DNA from: Chlamydomonas reinhardtii
Taxonomy: Eukaryota > Chlorophyta > Chlorophyceae > Chlamydomonadales > Chlamydomonadaceae
DNA length: 64,000 nt
Assembly (NCBI RefSeq): GCF_000002595.2
Contig: NC_057006.1
Location: 6,527,512-6,591,511, forward strand
Reading direction: 5' to 3'
Shown here: positions 1 to 10,337 of the stretch, piece by piece
Position numbering within the stretch: position 1 is the first letter of the stretch
Layout of the letters: each line of letters starts with the position of its first letter
Position numbers and translations under genes: made by a program
Notes under the pieces: model-generated
The model's database searches: none
What the model was told of the DNA's origin: nothing
The model's input: only the letters and a program-made list of their open reading frames with translations

Positions 1-55
1 ATCCGCCCTACCTTGCCCGTGGTCTCTCTTTTCTCCCCGTTCCCCCCACGGGCCC

Positions 56-3000
56 TCACCGTATCTCCGTCTCCTTGCTTTCCATACGGTTGATGGCAAT
101 GAGCATCTTCTGCAGCTCCAGCACGGACATGCCCGCACTGCGGGGGCTCAGCGGGGCGCCACCCTGCCCGCCACCTCCCGCTCCCGCGCCCTTCCGCCTC
201 AGCACCGGCCGCCCGTCCGGCCCCAGCAGCGGCTGTCCATCTGGGCCCAGCACCACCTCCCACTCGTCCAGCAGCCCGCCGCCACCTCCCGCCAGCTGCA
301 GCGCCGCCAGCTGCTGCGCGGTGGCTGCCAGCGGCCCCGCGGGCCCCAGCAGCCTCCCCAGCCGGCCCTCCACGTTGTCCACTAGCAGGTTCAGCCGCTG
401 CTCCAGCGCCTCAATCTTGCCCAGCCTACAGGAGCAGCGAGATGGGAGACCCGATGTGGTGTTATGGTGTGCCGGATAAGTTGTGGTGTTGCAACTGGCA
501 GGCCAATTGAAGTTCGACAATATCTGAGAGGGACTGATAGCCAGCAATGTGCTTTTGGCGGCTGCTGCTCAGCCGCAAGCTCAGGCACTCACCTGGCGGC
601 CTCCGCGTATGCCGCCGCGTCCCGCTGCACGATGTCCGCCACCTGGTCTTCCAGGCTCTCAATCATGATGCCGCCAGGAGCCAGTGGGTGACGCCCAGGG
701 CCCGTGCCTGTGCCCCAGCCGCCGCTGCCACCGCCACCCAGCGTGCCGGCCTCGAGCCCCAGGCCGCCTGGGCCGGGGCCGCCTGCGGCGGCCGCCATCG
801 CTGCTGCGGCTGCCTCGAAGGCCGCCCGGCCCTCAGTAGTGCCAGTAGCGGCGTCGCCACTGCCGCCAGCAGCGCCGCTTGCATCACCTGCTCCAGCGGC
901 AGCTGCTGCGTCGCCGCCACCACCGCCCGCTGCTGCCGCAGCTGCCACAGCTTCGGCGAGTGAGCGCATGCTGCCGGGGCGCGTGCCAGCCGCAGACCCT
1001 GTTGTCGAAACCAACACGAGGGCACACGCCCGCAGTTAGCCCACGTGCAAAATACACTCCCACAGCAAACCCCCTTTGGACCCGCACTCACATGACAGTC
1101 CAGCTCCTGCCTCGCCGCCGCCAGCTCCGTCCCCAACAGTAGCGCTCACGCCCTGCACACAGCGCAGGAAGCGATCATGTAGCCGTCAGGGCGTCAGGCG
1201 ATTGGCTGCCTTTCTTGCATAGCCTGCTGGGCATATGATGATCCAGTATCCAAGAAGCTAGCGCAGCCATGCGCTCCAGCCCACCTTGTCCTCGCCTCCG
1301 CGGCCTCCTGCTGAGCCCTTCTTGACTCGCGCCAGCGCCTGTATGGCCGCCACAAGCTTCTCCGCCTCCTCCATGCCGCTGGCCAGCCGCCGTCGCCCCT
1401 CCTCACCCCCGGACAGGCCCGCGCCGCCCAGCACCTGTTTGCGCCACAAACAACTCAGCGCCTAGCGCCATGCTGCTCCTCACGGCCATACTTTGATGCG
1501 AACAACTGGTGTGCCGTATGCCGTGGTGCACATGCCCCCAACCAGGCATGGTGCTGTGCATCACCGCCCACTGTGTGTACCATAAGTAGGACACACCTGC
1601 TTGAGCAGCTTCTTCAGCGCTTCCTTGCGGGCGGCCCGGTCCCTCTCCTTAGACGTGGCGCCGGCAGGCAGCTGACCAGGGCTGGTGGCGCGGGCCGTGC
1701 CCTTGCCCTTGGCACCGCCCTTGCCAGCAGCCGGGAAGCGGCCGGGGTGCGAGAACCAGGCGGGTGGCCCGCTCTCCACCTCTACTTTTGGCCCCGCACC
1801 CGCAGCCCCTCCTGCTTCTCCTGCCACGCTGCCGTCACTGATGTTTGCACCGCCTGGCCGCGGTTGCAGCGCATTTTGTAGGACGGCCTGCAAGTGTACA
1901 CCGCCTTAGTGCTACATTGCTACCGCACACCAACAGAAGGATGCGAGCATGGGGTCAACTAGCTGTCCCTCCGCGCGCGCCGGAACGTCTACACCCCTTA
2001 GCACAGCTGGCCGCCCACCTGCTGCGCCGCCAGTGCCGAGCTGTTCTCCTGCACTGCCCGCGCCAGCTGCTCATTCTGCGCCGCCAGCTGCGCCGCCACC
2101 GCCAGCACGTGGTCGTACTGCGCCGCAGTGGCGGCGGCCGCCCCGGGCGTCACGCCGTACAGGGCGGCAGCGCGGGCGTCGTCTGGGCTCAACCCCGCCG
2201 CCAGCGACTGGCGGGCCAGTGCTGACGAGAGCGCCAGGCGCCGCTCGCGCTCGGCGGCTGCCTGTCACGGTCATAGGATGGCAAAGACACTTACACGCTC
2301 TTGCTCTATAACAGTCAGAAGCATAATACAGACAGCATGTCGCTCTCTCCACGCTAGCACCTTGCCGGCGCGCAAACACACCCATGCCGTACCTGTAGGT
2401 GCGGCACAGCCGACGACGCCCCGCGCAGGGCGGCCTGCAGGCTGGCGGCGTTGACCCAGTCTGGCCGCTTGGCAGCAGGCGAGGTGGCACGGCGAGGACG
2501 GGCCTGCCGGTGACCACCAACCGCAAATTGAGTCTTAGAGAACTAGAGAAGGCACACGCCATGCCCATGCAACGGTGTGAGCAATAGTCTACTGCCGCTG
2601 ACGTCTTTGCGTGTCTTGTCCTTGTGCACCGCAAGTTTGCAAGCATTTACTGGCCCCGCCTTACTGACCTGCGGGTGCACGTACGCGTCCGGCCGCGAGG
2701 TGAACAGCCCCGGCTCCTGCGCCGTGTACAGCTTGCTGACCTGCGGTGGCGAGGACTGACGTCGCGTGTGCTGCGCGTGCGGCGGGGCCGCGCTGCCGCC
2801 GACAATGGTAGTGGTGGAGCCCATGTGAGCGGGCGTTGAAGCGGAGCGGCCTGCAGCCGGGCGGCGGCCGGGTGATCCCGAGGCGGGGCGGGTGGTGGAA
2901 GCCGGTGAGCGCTGCGGCGTGATGATGGTCACCCGCTTGCCGGTGGACTTGCGGGCGCCCTGTGGGACGGCATGTGACACCTTGGTTTACATGCGTTGTG

Positions 3001-3781
3001 ACAACTTTAGCCCCAAGCCTGCCGGGGTACAAGCTGGACAACCTGCCACACCCCTGCCAACGAGGTCCAACGGCTGCCTAGGCCCAGGAGTGCAGCCCCA
3101 GGACTTGCCCGTACGCCCAGCGTCGTCGCTGTGCGGCCGTAGATGGCGGCAGTGAGGGCCTGAGAGGCGGCCGGCTGGGCCTCCCCCTGGAGGAACCAGG
3201 CGGTCTCCGGCCTCACGCCACCCGCTGGCACCTCTAGCGAGGCCCGAGGCACGGGGTCATACGGCGTGTGGCCTGGCTGGAACCTGCCGATGGCCCAGGG
3301 ACCGGATAGGATCGGCAAAGGTCACCGGGCTGCCATGACAACTGTGAACGTGCTGTTCGCAATAATCGCATTCCTGCACACGCACCTGGAGAACGACAGC
3401 TGCGGTGGTGGTGGGTGCACTTGTGCAGGCGCCCCAGGAGTGCCAGAGCCGGGGGCCGTGCCCACCCCATCGTCCAGACCGACACCCCCGCTGGATGCGC
3501 CGCTCCCCCCGTCAGCCGCTGCATCGCCGGATGCCTGTTGCTCGTTATCGTCAGCGGCTGACTCAGCAAGCTCGGCCGCAGCCGCTCGCAGGCGCTGGCG
3601 CACCCACGCGGCGTAGTCGACCTCAGCTGCGTCGTGGATGGGCCAGAATTCGAGGCGTGAGGGTGATGGTCACCCTGGAATTCGCTCGCTTGCACTCACC
3701 GCCTGAAGCCTTCAGCAGCTCGTATTCGCGTGAGAGCCGCTCCAGAAGCTCGCGGTTTGCGACAAAGCCCTCCAAGTCCAT
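56..3781 (-). CDS. Unidentified coiled-coil protein, 5' part of gene
   Basis: The gene is read leftward from ATG at 3781 (protein start MDLEGFVANRELLERL). Exons that join in phase: 3700-3781, 3386-3626, 3115-3283, 2669-2959, 2393-2467, 2019-2261, 1597-1887 and 1285-1434, giving 514 codons. Later coding is visible at about 1090-1130, 593-970 and 60-425. The joins between 590 and 1140 are ambiguous because two frames stay open. The last visible exon ends at a good donor (GTGAGG, 54-59), or the protein stops at the TGA at 56-58; I think the gene runs off the window. The protein has short heptad-like helical stretches (LGKIEALEQRLNLLVDNVEG near the visible end) between Ala/Gly/Pro-rich linkers and basic Ser/Thr-rich segments. 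I do not recognise the family. A cytoskeletal or centrosomal role would only be a guess. Confidence 0.6.
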
Positions 3782-4351
3782 CTTGCTGCGCTGCTGAACC
3801 CTTGCGCAGACCGCCTAGCTTGGTCGCTTTATGAGCCTAACAATATCTAACCACATACTGCAAAGTCCGTAAGGGCCTCCCATCTCCTGCTTTGCTGTCA
3901 ACAACAGCCCATAAGGATTTCCAAGAGTGCGGGTCCGTCGTTAATATCACAGGCTCATAGCAACACAGCATTTGGAAAAATGCCGCGTAGTACACTCCAA
4001 GATCGGTCAACAAAGCTCTGGCGGAATGGGGTCAATGGATCGAGTCGCCTTTCGATCCGCTGACGAGGCAGCCCCATATTTAGCTTCGTCGCACTTTCTA
4101 CAGTACGCAGCTAGCCTCTTACTTCTCAAAGCGCAGCCAGCAACGTCCTCTGTTAGAGCCAACTTGCAAAACCGCTGTTCCGACACGGTGAGGAGCATGC
4201 CAGTGCTTGCCACCGCACGAGTCATGGCTCCCTTCAGCTGCTGCAATGGCAACGACTCCCAGCGACTATCTTGCAACCGGCGACCAGATCTCAGTTGGCT
4301 CCTGCGCCTGTGCTCGCGCTTGCACGTCCCGCGCAGGTCCTCGACTGCACA
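3782..4351. promoter_or_regulatory. Divergent intergenic region
   Basis: 570 bp between two gene starts pointing away from each other, so it should hold both promoters and 5' UTRs. It is less GC-rich than the flanking exons. A 136-codon open frame (3972-4382, +) and an 89-codon frame (4007-4276, -) cross it, but neither has splice sites or a recognisable domain. No TATA box stands out. Confidence 0.4.
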
Positions 4352-5014
4352 ATGGCCCCCGTCCTCGCCCGCGCTGAGCTGAAGGCTACCGTGCAGCCTG
4401 TCGCCAAGGTATAGTAGCGGTCAAGTTGCTTGTTGCGGTGAAAGCGCGGTCGCCGGGGATCCTCGCTGTCGACACGGAAAGGACCTTGCCTGGCACCTTG
4501 CAGAACTGCAGCAAGGCGCAAGCTTGCGCTGTCACATTCTTGTGGTGCCCCACTTATGGCGTGCTGAAGGTATCTGCTGCGTGCCTCTTCAACCGCCTCA
4601 GGCCGTCCCAGTCGTGCAGCGTCGTGCTGCCCTCGCCACCATCCTAGCCCCGCTCGCCGCAGTGGTGCTGGCTGCTCCTGCCATGGCTGCACCCCAGAAG
4701 AACCTGTCGCGCTCGGAGCTGCTACAGCAACAGTGAGTATTACGAAAAGTGCCAGGGGTCAGCGACTGGTCGGTCCTGCCAAACGGCCTGGCAATCTCAG
4801 CATAGGCTGAGGCATTGGGGCCGCCCTGGAGCCACGCCTGGAGCGATGCCTTGAGGACAGCATGGCTCTCGTACAGTTTCAGAGCATAGTGAGCCCTCCT
4901 CTGAAAGCCTTTTCCCCTCTTACATAAAACCTACACAGGCGGGCGGAGCGGAAGGAAGCCATGAAGGTACGGAATGCCAAGGTCCGCACGGGTGAGGTGA
5001 AGCCCTCCTTCTGA
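4352..5014 (+). CDS. Small thylakoid-lumen-targeted protein (87 aa precursor)
   Basis: Three exons join in phase: 4352-4408, 4602-4732 and 4939-5014. The precursor starts MAPVLARAELKATVQP, a typical algal plastid transit peptide. It continues with a twin-arginine, hydrophobic stretch (RRAALATILAPLAAVVLA) and an A-x-A cleavage site (APAMAA). This bipartite signal is known to route proteins through the stroma into the thylakoid lumen by the Tat pathway; its use here is inferred. The mature part would be only about 40 residues, highly charged (SRSELLQQQRAERKEAMK) and ending in KPSF. That size resembles small photosystem accessory subunits, but I cannot match a named one. A TGTAA follows at 5424. 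Confidence 0.75.
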
Positions 5015-5729
5015 ACCAAGCACATGGAGCTAGCTAGCAAGGCAACTTACTCGAGAAGAGATAGCTTATACGTGTGAGGATTTTGACGAATGGTGTGAGT
5101 GTGCATCCCATGAACAGCATACTTTACAGGTTCATGGGCGCTGTTGATGTTGGGTTTATGAGTTCCGTACCGTTGATGCTGCGCCGTAGCCACACTACAC
5201 AGAAGGAAGCTACGTGTTGTTGTTGTGACTGTTCTGGATGCACGATTGATATAGTTATATATGGTATATGTTGTGAATCAGGGGCGGTGCAGGTTCATGG
5301 CGATACCGTATGGTTACATGGATGAAAGATGGAGCAAGTAAGCGGGGCCACGCTGCTTTAGAGAAGCGCGACAGGCGTGTTAACCTCTGGAGCAGTGAAA
5401 TGTCTGCTGCAGGAGCTGCCGATTGTAACCATCGTTTGGTGTGCGTCGGCTGGTGGCTTTAACGTCCGGGCAGCAGCATGCAACTCGGGATTCCGCGGAA
5501 GTCGGGCAGGTTCATGCGGGTTCTCAACCCAGGTCAGACTGCTTCAGCTGCGCACCTGATCCTCTACGAGCTCATCACCGGCAGCATACTATGGCCATCA
5601 ACTTAAGCATAACCCTGCGCTTGCAGACGCCGCTATGAGTGGGCATTGTGCGCCCACTCCTGTCCATGGACGTCGTAACGCAACGGCACGCATTCAGTGC
5701 CACAATCTACCATACACCGTGACACGGCC
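5015..5729. other. Convergent 3' region
   Basis: Holds the 3' UTRs of the lumenal-protein gene (+) and the membrane-protein gene (-). The candidate poly(A) signals are TGTAA at 5424-5428 (+) and its complement at 5314-5318 (-). They lie past one another, so the two transcripts may overlap at their tails by about 100 nt. No further gene seen. Confidence 0.4.
5424..5428 (+). terminator. TGTAA poly(A) signal, lumenal-protein gene
   Basis: TGTAA about 410 nt after the stop at 5014. It is the first on this strand after the gene. Confidence 0.4.
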
Positions 5730-6644
5730 TTAGGCTATGCGCCGCAGCATCACTGACAGCAGCCCCGCTGCCAGGCCGCTGTACACCAGGAATAATCCCT
5801 GCTGCACATGCAGACGCGTTACCGCCTCCCGCAGTCGCTCCGGCAGCCGTGCTACCACCTGCTCCTGCACCGCTTCTACGTTGGTGAAGTGCAGCTGCAG
5901 CGCTTGGGCGTGCGTGGCTGCTACCCAAGGCTTGACCGCCGCCACCACCCGCTGCCCGGTCCGCTCCATGCGAATGGTGAACAGGATCCACGCCACTCGG
6001 GCATTGATGATGTACGGAACTGTTGCAAGCAAGGTGAAAGAGTGTGGAGAGTTGAAGGAGACGCAGGCGGGCGCGAGGCGCGTTGCTGAACAAGATTGCA
6101 GATTAGGAAAGCGCCTGTGGATGCAAGGGGCGTGCGGCGTGCACTTGCCTGCCGCCTCCCATGCTGTCCCTTTGGCCAGGGAGTAAAGGTTCTGAACATC
6201 TTGCCGCATGAGCTTCAGCTTGTCTTCAGCTCGCTTGCTGTCCTGCGGGGCCACCAGGTGAAGGGACAAGACGCCTCAGGACGTCTCTTTCGGTCCCTGA
6301 GCCCCCACTCTGGACTCATCCTTATCGGGACTTCGCGCTGCACCGCACCTGAGACCTACCCCGAAGGCCTCACACTGTACCCCAAGGCCCAAGCACCATC
6401 CATGTTCCCTCAACGCCAAGACTGCACATACCGTGCTCGCCCGGCACTCTCTCTTCCATTTGCTTCACGCCACACCGGGTGGTGCCCCTGGTGCCCTCAC
6501 CCGCAGCTGCTGACCGATGTGTGCCGCCTCTTCTCGCACACGCTGCAAGGCATCGTCAAGCGAATACGTGGCGCCCGCCGCGTCCGTAACAGTGCCTAAC
6601 CCAAGCAGCGCAACAACAAGTAGACCCCTAAATAGCGCCAACAT
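5730..6644 (-). CDS. Small membrane protein with signal peptide (175 aa), unknown
   Basis: Exons read leftward: 6501-6644, 6149-6242, 5730-6019. The phases close if the second intron uses a GC donor (AG|GCAAGT at 6148). The N-terminus MLALFRGLLVVALLGLG is a signal peptide or anchor. It is followed by charged helices (DDALQRVREEAAHIGQQLR and SKRAEDKLKLMRQDVQ), a VPYIINARVAWILFTI stretch, an amphipathic region and a C-terminal membrane segment (GLFLVYSGLAAGLLSVML) ending RRIA. It therefore looks like a short protein with a coiled middle and a C-terminal anchor. I do not recognise it. The frame stays open upstream to 6965, so a longer N-terminus is possible; the 6644 start is preferred for its signal sequence. 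It is divergent from CCDC77. Confidence 0.7.
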
Positions 6645-7039
6645 TACGCGGATTTGTGATGAGCGGATGAATGCAAACAAGTAGACCCCTAAATAGTGTA
6701 ATGTTTGCGTTGTTCCTAAAGCAGGCGTGCGGGAACTTGTCAGGCAATTCTGTAAGATAAACGTCTGCGTCAGAGACGGCGCGTACAAGATTAACAAGAA
6801 GTTTACAAGCCCTGCGATCCGCGGGCCAAAATCCAGCAACTGGACAGCCAGGTCGGAGACACTATTGTCTGGTGTATCATGCTGAGTAATTTCAACTGCA
6901 TACGGTGTATGTCCTTCTGCTGTTGAAATCACTTGAAATAGGGCTTCGCCGGCTCGCGTCAACATTCAGCTTTATTTCCGAGGCTTGCACAGAAAGCTCG
7001 CATACCTCATCTCCGCACATTATAACACCAACAGCAGCG
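6645..7039. promoter_or_regulatory. Bidirectional promoter region
   Basis: 395 bp between the starts of the membrane-protein gene (-) and CCDC77 (+), AT-richer than the exons around it. It holds one copy (6677-6697) of a 21-bp direct repeat whose other copy (6614-6634) lies in the first codons of the leftward gene. Confidence 0.45.
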
Positions 7040-9589
7040 ATGCCACCACCAGTCAAAGCAGATGGCAAGCTTGACAGAGCGGCCCGACAAGAGAACAAGG
7101 CCGTTGCTCAGGCACGCGCTGCTGAAGAGCAGTCGACAGCGGAGCTAATCACTTATTATCGGAGCAGACTAGGTAGGCATTGAGACCTCAAGGCAGCTGT
7201 GTCCCGGTGTCATGGAACCAAGTGCTGGGAGCGGGCGTTCTGGCTATTGCCGTGCCCACCTTCGACGTCCACCTGCCGCGCGGCAGTCACTGCTGTCCAC
7301 GACCTCCTCCTCCCCCGCCGCCACCGCCTCCAACAGAGGGGTTCGAGGCGGAGCGTGCAGAGCTGCTGCAGCGCCTAGACCAATGCGCTATCCAAGGAGC
7401 AGAGATGCATGTCCTGGAGTGGGAGGCACGCAAGCGTGCTGACGAAGTGCGGGAGCTACAGAAGGTGACACCTGCGTGCACTCCCTTCATCCTCCCTCTC
7501 ATCACAGCCCTCATGCCCCCCTTGACACCTCACGGTAACCTGATCAACACCACGCTCCCATGCATTCTCACCCGCTTTTCTGCCCTTCTGCCTCTTGTTC
7601 CCTTCCGCCTCGTCGCAGGCTCTCTCAGATGCCCACAACTTTCTGTTCGATGAGCGGCAGCGGCTGCTGGCCCTGCAGGCGGAGAACGACGAGCTGCGGC
7701 TTCAGGAGATCCAGGACCGCAAGTCCATACAGCAGCTGCTGGCACTACAGCAGGGCGGAACAGGGGCAGGAGGCGGGGGCCGGCATCAGCAGGGGAGTGC
7801 CGGGGGCCTGCCGGGTCCCAACGTGGACCACCTGCTGCTGCAGATTGAGTCGCTGCAGGCGCAGCTGAACGAGCAGGTGCGGTGCGCTGGGGCGGGGCAC
7901 GGGTGTAGCGCCGGCCACCTCATGATTGAAGGGGTCCAAGCTCCAATAAAGCGCTGAGGAAGCTTGACTGGGTTATGTAACCGCCGCATGTCAGAGCGGT
8001 GCCAAAGCGTCCACAGTGCCACCCCAGAACTTGTCAATGCCGTATTCCTGCCTTATCCCCAACCCTCGCACGCCCAAATGCGCCCACAGAAGCAGCTGGC
8101 TTCTGAACGTATCGCGGCGCTGCTTGAGGACCGGCGCATCCGTGAGGCGGAGGAGGAGGCGCACCGGCGGCAGCTGGCGGCACAGCTGGAGGCGGCCAGT
8201 GAGCGGCTTGGTCGGCTGGAGGAGCAGCTGCGGACCACCACCAAGGACTACATCGTGGGTGGGTGGACGGCGTTGGGGCGTGGCATTGGGGGCTTGGGAG
8301 TAGACACGGCGGGGGTGCGGTGCGCAGCGGTAAGGAGTGGAAGGGCCACTCCTTGGGGATGCGCAGCGTTGCCGTGCTCTGATGACAGGGCCCAACTTGA
8401 AAGGGCTTTGACACCTTGTTGCGGCCGCCCTGTCGTGCAGCTCGGCGCGAGAAGCAGGCCGCTGAGGAGCGGGCACTGGAAGCGCATATGGTGCTGGCGG
8501 CGGAGCGCCAGGCGTTCCTGGAGCAGGGGGCGGAGGCGCGGCGGCGGGCGGCGGCGGAGCTGGCGGCGGTGCGGCAGGAGGCGGAGGACAAGCTGGAGGA
8601 CGTGGAGAGCCACCTGAGGGCGCAGGTAGGCGGTGCGTATGTGGCAGGTGCCAGCAAAGAACGCGTGCAGGGTTGCAGGCGGCATGCCGGAGTCCACCAT
8701 GTCGTTGCTGCCTGCGCATGCGAACATCAGTCTCCTGTTTCGGCCGCTCTTGGCCTGCCCTCTCTCTCACACACTCTCTCAGCTCTTCTAGTCCCCCGTG
8801 CCTTGCCTCTCCCCACTTACCCACCCGCCTGCCCACCTGCCTGCCCGCCCGCAGCTCAAGTCCAAGGAGGAGGAGTTGATCAACCTGTCGTCCGTGCACA
8901 CCACCTCCACAGCTGCCTACGACCGCCGCGTGCAGGAGCTGGAGCTCAGGGCGGCACGGCTGGGCGAGGCCAACAAGCAGCTGGAGCTGCGCCGTGCGCT
9001 GGACGTGGAGGGCTGGACGGCGGACGTGACGGCGCTGCGTAAGATGCTCACGGCCGTGGACATCAAGCTGCACGAGATGCGGCTGGTGGAGAGGTGGGTA
9101 GGGGGGAGAGGAGGGAGGGAAGTGGGATGAGCGTGGGCAGCTGGGAGGTGCTTTGGGACGCGCTTGCAACTTGGGGGAATGAAACCCGATTGTGGTACGC
9201 TGGACACGCGGCATTGCTTGTGATATTGACACTGGCCGTGCACGCTTATGCACAGGCTGGAGGACGATGACCGGCTGGACGCCATTCTGCATGTACTGCG
9301 CAAGAAGGCGCCCAAGGTGGCGCTGCCTGGCCCCTCCGCCGGAACCAAGGCCGGGGCCCACCCGCACCACCACCAGGGCGGCGCGGGCGAGGCGCAGAGC
9401 GTCAAGAGCGCACTGGCGGAGGGGCTGCAGGACGTGCGCTGCCGTGTGCGGGAGCTGGAGCAGCGGCTCGCAGATAAGCAGAAGCAGATGCCGGCGGGTG
9501 GAGCGGGGGTGGCAGGCGCAGGGGGAGGCAAACCGGGCAGCGCCAAGGCGGCACGCCCGCGCGCAGTGTCGGCATCGCGACGGCGGTAG
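7040..9589 (+). CDS. CCDC77: CCDC77 ortholog, coiled-coil centrosome/cilium protein (481 aa)
   Basis: Seven exons join without phase error: 7040-7172, 7337-7464, 7619-7876, 8090-8258, 8441-8625, 8855-9093, 9256-9589. The length (481 aa) is close to the roughly 490 aa of animal CCDC77. Matches to the animal protein run in order: ELITYYRSRL near the N-terminus (animal LLEYYQKKM), NDELRLQEIQDRKSIQQLLA, LLLQIESLQAQLNEQ, ERIAALLEDRRIREAEEE, TTKDYI, and ELRRALDVEGWTADVTALRK near the C-terminus. Nearly the whole chain is predicted coiled coil. A His/Gly-rich insert and a basic tail (ARPRAVSASRRR) are local additions. Family members localise to centrosomes and centriolar satellites; their biochemical role is poorly known. 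No TGTAA was seen soon after the stop. Confidence 0.88.
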
Positions 9590-10337
9590 AGGAGGGCTGT
9601 GAGGCGTCGTGTGGCGCGTCTGATTTCGTGTCGCGCACATTCGCGTTCGCGTTTCGAAAGCACTTCGCTTCGTGTGTACCGTATTGCCTCCTTCACTGAC
9701 AGTGACAACTTGTGGGTCAAGGTAGGACGTTGACCACCACTGAATTTGGCTGGATGCCTGCACGACATATATATACAACATTGCAGTATGCTTGTGCAGA
9801 CAATGGTAGTACGGTATGAACTGCTCCGCGCTGCTTATTGGGAGAGGGATGTGCTGCGTGGCCTCAGCTCGAAGCAGCGCGTGCGCACACGGCTACCGTC
9901 CCGTATCACAAGATTGTGCTCTTACGACTAGTGTTGCACGCAAGCAACTGGAGGGATGGGAATTGCGGGAAGGGGGGATGGTCGGGGCCGTTCGAGGGGG
10001 GGGGTCGGGCCGTTCGGGGCGCAGCTCGGCGAGGGGTACAGGGCACGCACTGGGGACCTGCTTGGACCTGCTTGGACCCGTGGTTCCACAGCAGGGCTAT
10101 AACCCCTCGGGCCGCACCCGCGGCACAGACACCGGCAACTTGAGTTGCCGCAAGGGGACTGCTGGTCCCTCGCATCGCAAGGCAGGGCTGGCCAGAAAAT
10201 GGGTCTGTGAGGTCAACCAGCTTACACCTGTCTGTGACGCATACTCAGCTTTTCACGACTTATTATTACACATGACGCCACTTTTAGGACCGTCAGAATT
10301 CTCGTCGCTGAAGTCGGGGCAGTCTCGAGAAGCCAGG
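9590..10337. other. 3' UTR of CCDC77 and upstream region of the lipase gene
   Basis: 748 bp with G-runs near 9975-10015 and no supported gene. The frame that later becomes the lipase targeting exon is open from 9816, but the part before 10338 looks like UTR. Confidence 0.35.

Noticed and set aside
7991-9781. 596-codon open frame on the minus strand
   Set aside because: It lies exactly antisense to CCDC77 exons and introns. The sense strand has a conserved, phase-consistent gene, and such long shadows are common in very GC-rich coding DNA.
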